NCBI GenBank assembly: GCA_034506175.1
Contig: JAPDQB010000055.1
Coordinates: 1-34,981 of the forward strand
Origin: a candidate division KSB1 bacterium
GTDB lineage: Bacteria > Zhuqueibacterota > Zhuqueibacteria > Zhuqueibacterales > Zhuqueibacteraceae
Length of the DNA: 34,981 nucleotides
Direction of reading: 5' to 3'
The number at the start of each line of letters is the position of its first letter. The stretch's first letter is position 1. Below the pieces are notes generated by a model that saw nothing but the letters and a program-made list of their open reading frames with translations, made no database searches and was not told the origin of the DNA. The translations under genes were made by a program, and so were the position numbers. This document shows positions 30,291 through 34,981 of the stretch, piece after piece.

Positions 30291-31235
30291 ATGAACAGGA
30301 TCGTCAAGCTTTGTGATTATATTTTTGTTTTAAGGCCGACACTTTTTTTTCCGGTGTGGACGGTTTACGCTGCCGGTTATCTGGCCTTTCACAAATTTTC
30401 CGCCGCCGGAATAAAAGCCGCCGCGCCGGCGCTCGACCCCACCGCGTTGAGCTTGCTCGGCATTCTCACGCTGCTGATGGGGAGCGGCTACATCTTGAAT
30501 CAGCTTTGCGACATCGAGACCGACCGGCGCAACCACAAGCTCTTTCTCATCGCTGATCGCCACCTCTCGCTGCTGGCGGCGTGGACGGAAATGATTTTAT
30601 TGGGCGGGTTCACGCTGGTTGCCGGTTTTTTTTATGGAACCGCCATCGGCATTTTGCTCGCGATCATTTTTTTGCTTACCGGCATTTTTTACAACGTTGC
30701 GCCCTTTGCGTGGAAAGGCCGGCCGCTGCTCGGTTTAATCTCCAATGCGCTCGGCGCGCTGTTGATTTTCACCGCCGGCTGGTGGTCGCAGCACATCGAA
30801 TGGCAGTTGCCCGTTTGGCACGCGCTGCCGTACATCTTCGCCGTCGCCGCGGTTTATCTTTATACAACCTTGCTGGATCTCGACGGCGACGCCGGTGCCA
30901 AAAAGATGACGTTCGGCGTGCGTTACGGCTTTTCGGCCACGACGATTGCTGGCTGTTTGCTGGAATTGGGCGCGCTGGTTTCCGCCGGGTGGCTCGAGGA
31001 TTTTGTGATTTTCTTTCCGGCATTGAGCGCCGCCCCGTTTTTTATTTTGGCCGCCGTGACGCAACGCCTCAGTGAAGTTTCCCGCGCCATCAAATTGCCC
31101 ATCGTTTTTCTGGCGCTGGCGATTTGCCTGCACGTGTGGCAATATCTTTTTTTGCTCGCGTTCGTTTTTTATTTTTCCAAATGGTACTACCGCCGGCGGT
31201 TTGGGTTGAATTATCCCAACCTCGCGGCAAAATAA
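30291..31235 (+). CDS. UbiA-superfamily prenyltransferase
   Basis: A 314-aa integral membrane protein with about nine hydrophobic helices. The two aspartate-rich motifs that bind the Mg-diphosphate of the prenyl donor are visible: NQLCDIETDRRNHKLFL (~residue 70) and LDLDGDAGAKKMTFGVRYG (~residue 205). UbiA members join a prenyl chain to an acceptor: quinone ring, chlorophyllide, heme, or geranylgeranylglyceryl phosphate in archaeal-type lipid synthesis. The acceptor cannot be read from the sequence. The neighbours (ferredoxin, geranylgeranyl reductase, CDP-alcohol phosphatidyltransferase) raise the possibility of an isoprenoid lipid or a modified menaquinone. The ATG at 30291 is preferred over an in-frame TTG at 30237. 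Confidence 0.88.
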   Translation: MNRIVKLCDYIFVLRPTLFFPVWTVYAAGYLAFHKFSAAGIKAAAPALDPTALSLLGILTLLMGSGYILNQLCDIETDRRNHKLFLIADRHLSLLAAWTEMILLGGFTLVAGFFYGTAIGILLAIIFLLTGIFYNVAPFAWKGRPLLGLISNALGALLIFTAGWWSQHIEWQLPVWHALPYIFAVAAVYLYTTLLDLDGDAGAKKMTFGVRYGFSATTIAGCLLELGALVSAGWLEDFVIFFPALSAAPFFILAAVTQRLSEVSRAIKLPIVFLALAICLHVWQYLFLLAFVFYFSKWYYRRRFGLNYPNLAAK

Positions 31236-31264
31236 ATACAAGAACCGAAATTACTGGAGCCTTG

Positions 31265-31480
31265 ATGATCGGCGTCATCAACGATAAATGTGATTTTTGT
31301 GGAACCTGTGTCGCTGTCTGCCCTTTCGACGCCATCGATCTGTACGAGGCGCGGATCGAAATCAACCAACGCTGCACCGATTGCATGCTCTGCGTGTGGA
31401 TTTGTCCGGTGGAAACCCTCGCGCCGCTTGATGCGGAGGGAAAGATTATCCTCCGCGAAGAAGCCAAATTAGCCGCATGA
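31265..31480 (+). CDS. 2[4Fe-4S] ferredoxin
   Basis: A 71-aa bacterial-type ferredoxin with two complete cluster motifs: CDFCGTCVAVCPFDAI and CTDCMLCVWICPVET, each Cx2Cx2Cx3CP. The ATG at 31265 has GGAG six bases upstream. It follows UbiA by 29 bp and precedes a broken HAD gene and the geranylgeranyl reductase. Ferredoxins are known electron donors for archaeal geranylgeranyl reductases, so this one may feed the flavoenzyme encoded downstream; that is inference from position. The C-terminus adds a short acidic tail. Confidence 0.95.
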   Translation: MIGVINDKCDFCGTCVAVCPFDAIDLYEARIEINQRCTDCMLCVWICPVETLAPLDAEGKIILREEAKLAA

Positions 31481-31489
31481 CTCGACGTG

Positions 31490-31782
31490 ATGAAACCGCA
31501 GTCTCAAATTGATGTGATCGCCTTCGACGCCGACGACACGCTGTGGCACAACGAGCATGTTTATTTGAACACCCACGAAAAATTCAAGCAGCTTCTCCGC
31601 CAATATCACAACGAAGAATGGATCGACCAGCGGCGGCACGAAACCGAGATTCGCAATCGGATATTCTGCCGGTCATCGCCATCGGCAGCCGTGCGGTTTT
31701 TATCCCTTATCGCACAACGTGGATTTACGAGAGAACTGCGGAGGAAGAGTTGGATGCGAAACAATACATTGAATTAGAACGT
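31490..31782 (+). pseudogene. HAD-family hydrolase gene with central deletion and frameshift
   Basis: The N-terminal frame from ATG 31490 (15 bases after the ferredoxin stop) reads IDVIAFDADDTLWHNEHVYL, the nucleophile motif of HAD hydrolases, and stays sensible to about EIRN (31660). In the next frame appears ILPVIAIGSRAVFIPYRTTW followed by IYERTAEEELDAKQYIELE, the typical end of the same family. Well over 100 codons, including the motif II Thr, motif III Lys and the motif IV aspartates, are missing between them. The end of the second segment runs straight into a repeat at 31781. The gene is therefore dead by deletion plus frameshift. Confidence 0.8.
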
Positions 31783-31832
31783 CACGCAGGCTTCCCGCCT
31801 GCCAATGAAGGCAAGCTGGAAGCTTGCGCTAC
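31781..31832. repeat. Palindromic module ending GCGCTAC
   Basis: A 52-bp unit starting GTCACGCAGGCTTCCCGCC and ending AAGCTTGCGCTAC. It shares the arrangement (GCAGGC-TCC-GCCTGC, then a mirrored GGAAGC...TGCGCTAC) with the inner part of the two MITE-like elements and with the unit at 31928. It interrupts the end of the broken HAD gene. A further small palindrome (CCTGCCCTGCCGCAGGCCAGG) follows at about 31853. Confidence 0.55.
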
Positions 31833-31927
31833 AAAAAACTTGGCGGTCATGCCTGCCCTGCCGCAGGCCAGGGATAGTTTTTCCAGAGTAATTGTCATGT
31901 ATGTTTGCACACCATCACCATGAAAAT

Positions 31928-31973
31928 GTAGCGCAGACATCTTGTCTGCATGCAGACTGGAGGCCTGCGCTAC
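31928..31973. repeat. Perfectly bounded palindromic module GTAGCGCAG...CTGCGCTAC
   Basis: The 46-bp unit opens with GTAGCGCAG and closes with CTGCGCTACG, and contains inner palindromes (CAGACATCTTGTCTG; TGCATGCA). It is the core module of the MITE-like elements at 12.8 and 26.9 kb without their TAATRCCTCA ends. The interval 31833-32042 contains no gene. Confidence 0.6.
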
Positions 31974-32042
31974 GGCATTTTCGTGGTATATTATATCGGG
32001 CTGCTACCGCATTTCTTGTCGAATAGATTATTTGGTTAAAAC

Positions 32043-33239
32043 ATGCACTCTGAATACGACGTGATCGTCGTCGGCGCCGGCCCCGGCGGCTCGTGGGCGG
32101 CCAAAGCCGCTGCGGAAAAAGGCGCGAAAGTTTTGTTGCTCGAAAAAGACCGTGAAGTCGGCGTGCCGGTACGCTGCGGAGAGGTCGTTGGCACCGCCGG
32201 TTTGCACGTCGTTTGCGAGCCTGATCCGATTCCTCGCGGCGTGGCCAACGAGATTTTCGGCGCCGTGCTGGTCGCGCCCAATGGTCGCGAAGTCTTGCTG
32301 GATGGTTCGAAGGGAATTGGCTACGTTCTGGACCGCAAAATTTTCGATTACGAGCTGTCGCTGCTTGCGGTGGCCAAGGGCGTTGAAATTCGCACCAAAG
32401 CTTACGTGTATGATGTCATGCGCAACGGCGCGAACGGCAATGGCGCCATCAACGGTGTGCGCGTGCAGCATCTTGGAAAAAATTATGATGTTCGCGCCAA
32501 AATCGTCATTGGTGCCGACGGCATCGAGTCGCGCGTCGGGCGCTTTGCCGGCCTGCGGACCTTCACCAAGCTGAAGGACATGGAAAGCTGCATGCAGGTG
32601 ACGCTCGCCAACGTCACGCATATCGACCGGCGTTACATTTATCTTTTTTTTGGCCACGAAGTTTCGCCGGGCGGCTATTTGTGGATTTTTCCGAAAAGCG
32701 ATTCTGTTGCGAATGTCGGCCTCGGCATCTCCGGCGATTTTGCCCGTTATAAATCCGCGCAGCGCTATTTGCAGGAATTTATCGATCGCCGTTTCCCGAA
32801 AGCTGCGGCGGTTTATACGGTTGTTGGTGGCGTCACCTGCGCGCCGACGTTGAAGCAAATCGTCGCTGACGGCGTGATGTTGGTCGGCGATGCGGCGCAT
32901 CAAATCAATCCGATGACCGGCGGCGGCATTATCACCGCGATGCAAGCCGGAAAAATCGCCGGGCGCGTTGCAGCCGAAGCGATTGCCAGAGGCGATGTCT
33001 CGCGCCAGGCGCTCGAGCCTTATGCCAAAGAATGGCACAACCTCGAAGGCAAAAAGCACGAACGCTTATATAAAATCAAGCAAACGGTTTATAAATTTTC
33101 CGATGACGAGTTGAACCGCACCGCCGAGGCGATCCTCGCCAGGAAACCGGAAGAGCGCACGCTGGTCAACGTCTTCAAAGCCGCGCTCATCCGCCATCCC
33201 AGTTTGATCTTCGATGTTTTGAAAGTTTTCATGAGCTGA
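32043..33239 (+). CDS. Geranylgeranyl reductase-family FAD enzyme
   Basis: A 398-aa flavoprotein. The N-terminal Rossmann motif YDVIVVGAGPGGSWAAKAAAEKGAKVLLLEKD binds FAD; PVRCGEVVG contains the Cys conserved in archaeal geranylgeranyl reductases; IGADGIESRVGR, the substrate-side GYLWIFPKSDSVANVGLGI and the second FAD motif VMLVGDAAHQINPMTGGGIITAM follow in order. Such enzymes saturate prenyl chains of archaeal lipids, (bacterio)chlorophyll or menaquinone. A ferredoxin gene, a known type of donor, is two genes upstream, and the CDP-alcohol phosphatidyltransferase gene overlaps its stop codon (TGATG), so coupling between lipid reduction and headgroup chemistry is plausible. The substrate cannot be read from sequence. 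No cytochrome or chlorophyll genes are nearby. Confidence 0.88.
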   Translation: MHSEYDVIVVGAGPGGSWAAKAAAEKGAKVLLLEKDREVGVPVRCGEVVGTAGLHVVCEPDPIPRGVANEIFGAVLVAPNGREVLLDGSKGIGYVLDRKIFDYELSLLAVAKGVEIRTKAYVYDVMRNGANGNGAINGVRVQHLGKNYDVRAKIVIGADGIESRVGRFAGLRTFTKLKDMESCMQVTLANVTHIDRRYIYLFFGHEVSPGGYLWIFPKSDSVANVGLGISGDFARYKSAQRYLQEFIDRRFPKAAAVYTVVGGVTCAPTLKQIVADGVMLVGDAAHQINPMTGGGIITAMQAGKIAGRVAAEAIARGDVSRQALEPYAKEWHNLEGKKHERLYKIKQTVYKFSDDELNRTAEAILARKPEERTLVNVFKAALIRHPSLIFDVLKVFMS

Positions 33240-33826
33240 TGCCGACACCTCAAACGCCTGCCCTCTCACCGAATCGTTCACGGCGCAATGCCGGAGTGTG
33301 GACGATTTCCAACCTTTTGAGCTTTACCCGCGTGCTGCTGCTCGCCCCGATTTTGTTTTTTCTTCATCAAAATACACCGGCCGGCAATCTCACGGCGTTT
33401 GGCTTTATTTTGCTCGCGGCGGCGACGGATTGGTTCGACGGTTTTCTGGCGCGGCGTTTCCAGCAACAATCCGACGTCGGCCGCATCGTCGATCCGTTGA
33501 GCGACAAAATTTGCATCGGCGGCATCGCGCTGTATCTGGCGCTGCATCGCGATTTTCCCGTGTGGTTTTTAATATTGATTCTGACGCGTGATTTTACTAT
33601 CTTAATTCTTGGTCTTTTCATGGCGGCTCGCGCCAAAGTGCCGGAATCGAACTGGCCGGGAAAAGTCGCCGTCACCGCCATGGCGATCGTCCTGATCGTT
33701 TTCGCGTTCGACATCAAGCCGGTGAAATGGCCTTTTTTTTGGATCATGGTCGTGCTGTTTTTTGTTTCGATCGCGTCTTATTTGCCGCGCGTGAAGCAAA
33801 TTTTTAAATCAAACAACATCAAGTAA
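33239..33826 (+). CDS. CDP-alcohol phosphatidyltransferase family membrane protein
   Basis: A 195-aa protein with about five transmembrane helices. The full family signature D-G-x2-A-R-x8-G-x3-D-x3-D is present as DGFLARR ... GRIVDPLSDK near residues 65-90. Members swap CMP of a CDP-alcohol for a small alcohol: PgsA makes phosphatidylglycerol phosphate from CDP-diacylglycerol and glycerol phosphate, and archaeal relatives use CDP-archaeol. The overall look is PgsA-like. It begins within the stop codon of the geranylgeranyl reductase gene (TGATG), which ties it to that gene's expression. A polar N-terminal tail of about 20 residues precedes the first helix (TISNLLSFTRVLLLAPILFF). Whether it is the housekeeping PgsA or a specialised enzyme is open. 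Confidence 0.88.
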   Translation: MPTPQTPALSPNRSRRNAGVWTISNLLSFTRVLLLAPILFFLHQNTPAGNLTAFGFILLAAATDWFDGFLARRFQQQSDVGRIVDPLSDKICIGGIALYLALHRDFPVWFLILILTRDFTILILGLFMAARAKVPESNWPGKVAVTAMAIVLIVFAFDIKPVKWPFFWIMVVLFFVSIASYLPRVKQIFKSNNIK

Positions 33827-33836
33827 GCGGATCGCG

Positions 33837-33896
33837 CGGATTGAGCCGATAATGGCTTTTAAGAATTTTTATAATCCATTCAATCGGCTAAATCCG
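33837..33896. repeat. Inverted repeat upstream of ftsY
   Basis: Arms CGGATTGAGCCGAT (33837-33850) and ATCGGCTAAATCCG (33883-33896) pair at 13 of 14 positions around a 32-base AT-rich loop. It fills most of the 96-bp gap between the phosphatidyltransferase and ftsY genes. It may end the lipid-gene transcript or be one more dispersed palindrome. Confidence 0.55.
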
Positions 33897-33922
33897 TTTA
33901 CAAAAAATAATAAAATAATTGT

Positions 33923-34849
33923 ATGGCTTCTTTTTTTGAAAAACTAAAATCCGGCCTGCAGAAAACCAGGCAAGGTTTGGTCAATAGCGTTGTTTACGCG
34001 ATGACCGGCAAAGTGCGGCTCGATGAGAAGACGATTGAGGAATTGGAAGCGATGCTTATTGCCGCGGATTTGGGCTATGATCTGACGGTGGATTTGATCA
34101 CGCGACTGCGTGAGCGTCTCGGCCTGCGCGAGGCCAGCTCAGCGCAAGCTGTGATGGCCTGCATGAAGGAATTTTTGCAGGAACGATTGGCCGCTTTTTC
34201 CGACAATGGGCGTGGCGATTTTTTCTCGCCAGCGAGCCGGCCGCAGGTCATCATGGTCGTCGGCGTCAACGGCGTCGGCAAAACCACGACCATCGCGAAA
34301 TTGGCCAAACGTTTTCGCGAGCGTGGTCGTTCGGTTTTGGTTGCCGCTGCTGATACCTTTCGCGCCGCGGCCTCCGAGCAGCTTGACATTTGGGCGCAGC
34401 GCGCTGAGGTGGCGATTATTCGCACGCAGCAGGGCGCTGATCCCGCCGCCGTTGCCTTTGACGCCGTGCAATCGGCAAAATCCAAAGGCACGGAAATCGT
34501 GATCGTCGACACCGCCGGCCGGCTGCATACGAAAAGCAACCTGATGGAGGAGATGAAAAAAATTTCGCGCGTCATGAGCCGGGTGATTGCCGAGGCGCCG
34601 CACGAAGTCTTGCTGGTGATCGACGCCACCACCGGCCAAAACGGTTTGCGCCAGGCCGAGGTGTTTTCCGAAGCCGTCGGCGTCACCGGACTCGTCGTCA
34701 CCAAACTCGACGGCACGGCAAAAGGCGGCATCGTTTTCTCGATTCAAGAAAAATTGAAAATTCCCGTCCGCTTCATCGGCGTCGGCGAAGGCATCGACGA
34801 CTTGCAGCCGTTCGAGCCGGCGGAGTTTGTCGAGGCGTTGTTTGAGTAG
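33923..34849 (+). CDS. ftsY: Signal recognition particle receptor FtsY
   Basis: A 308-aa SRP GTPase. The N domain (about 1-95; TIEELEAMLIAADLGYDLTVDLI) is followed by the G domain: G1 GVNGVGKTTTIAKLAKRF, the insertion-box region ADTFRAAASEQL, RTQQGADPAAVAFDA, G3 VDTAGRLHTKSNLMEEM, G4 TKLDGTAKGG and the closing GVGEGIDDLQPFEP. It receives ribosome-nascent chain-SRP complexes and passes them to the Sec translocon. It lacks the long acidic A domain of E. coli FtsY, as is normal outside proteobacteria; the N-terminus MASFFEKLKSGLQKTRQGL is a basic amphipathic helix suited to membrane contact. A complete essential gene, good evidence that this is chromosome. Confidence 0.98.
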   Translation: MASFFEKLKSGLQKTRQGLVNSVVYAMTGKVRLDEKTIEELEAMLIAADLGYDLTVDLITRLRERLGLREASSAQAVMACMKEFLQERLAAFSDNGRGDFFSPASRPQVIMVVGVNGVGKTTTIAKLAKRFRERGRSVLVAAADTFRAAASEQLDIWAQRAEVAIIRTQQGADPAAVAFDAVQSAKSKGTEIVIVDTAGRLHTKSNLMEEMKKISRVMSRVIAEAPHEVLLVIDATTGQNGLRQAEVFSEAVGVTGLVVTKLDGTAKGGIVFSIQEKLKIPVRFIGVGEGIDDLQPFEPAEFVEALFE

Positions 34850-34859
34850 TGATATTATC

Positions 34860-34888
34860 TTGACAATGTTAAGTTAGAGTTTTAAAAA
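34860..34888 (+). promoter_or_regulatory. Possible promoter for a gene beyond the window
   Basis: TTGACA (34860-34865) is followed after 17 bp by TAAAAA (34883-34888). The region after ftsY is AT-rich and contains no ORF before the window ends. The -35 is perfect, the -10 poor. Confidence 0.3.
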
Positions 34889-34981
34889 AATGTTAATCCT
34901 GAATTCTGCGCCAATTTGGTAGTCGATTGCAAGAAAAGTATTGCAAAGAGCGGCAAAAACATCAATTCAAATAAAAACTTA

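Overview
The window suggests a mid-GC bacterium of the FCB superphylum; candidate phylum KSB1 or a close relative is my best guess, from gene content only. Clues are two giant C25 (gingipain/PorU-like) peptidases ending in a FlgD-like Ig domain with a YPNPF motif, a DUF3098 protein, a DUF5683 protein, a two-gene NtrC-type system, and many short dispersed inverted repeats. No ribosomal RNA gene, complete insertion sequence, prophage or CRISPR array is visible.

Layout. 1-1.1 kb: 3' part of a cyclic-nucleotide-binding/adenylate cyclase gene. 1.1-2.2 kb: a BlaI-type repressor behind a promoter with two matching operators, followed by an IS66 transposase remnant where an antirepressor gene would be expected. 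2.2-12.1 kb, minus strand: an apparent export/redox operon running from a 32-aa ORF through a small membrane protein, PorU-like peptidase 2, a decayed membrane gene, PorU-like peptidase 1 and a secreted thioredoxin-fold protein to a glutaredoxin-like protein. 12.3-14.0 kb, minus strand: a MerR-type regulator with a miniature transposable element next to its start codon, then a rhodanese and a small partner gene. 14.2-18.8 kb, plus strand: a light and oxidative-stress block of carotenoid ketolase, DUF523-DUF1722 protein, SRPBCC protein, class II photolyase and isopentenyl-diphosphate isomerase. 18.9-23.4 kb: M28 peptidase, conserved hypothetical, aquaglyceroporin, SpoIIE-type phosphatase and an orphan MNT antitoxin. 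23.4-26.2 kb, minus strand: histidine kinase and sigma-54 activator. 26.3-26.8 kb, minus strand: tRNA-Asp, tRNA-Val and a DUF3098 membrane protein. 27.3-30.1 kb: RidA, two small envelope proteins and PurF. 30.3-33.8 kb: UbiA prenyltransferase, ferredoxin, a broken HAD gene, geranylgeranyl reductase and CDP-alcohol phosphatidyltransferase, a possible isoprenoid-lipid module. 33.9-34.8 kb: FtsY.

Two themes stand out. First, at least five loci look like deletion scars in which a recognisable gene start, or start plus end, survives without its middle: the 7.4 kb membrane gene, the SpoIIE gene, two HepT-like toxin starts and the HAD gene; a sixth locus is cut by the IS66 remnant. Second, several families of 45-100 bp inverted repeats occupy the intergenic space, one of them with matching terminal repeats and a 10-bp target duplication. 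The most interesting functional hypotheses are the tandem PorU-like/redox operon and the UbiA-ferredoxin-GGR-CDP-alcohol transferase module. All family assignments come from reading motifs by eye; no database search was run.
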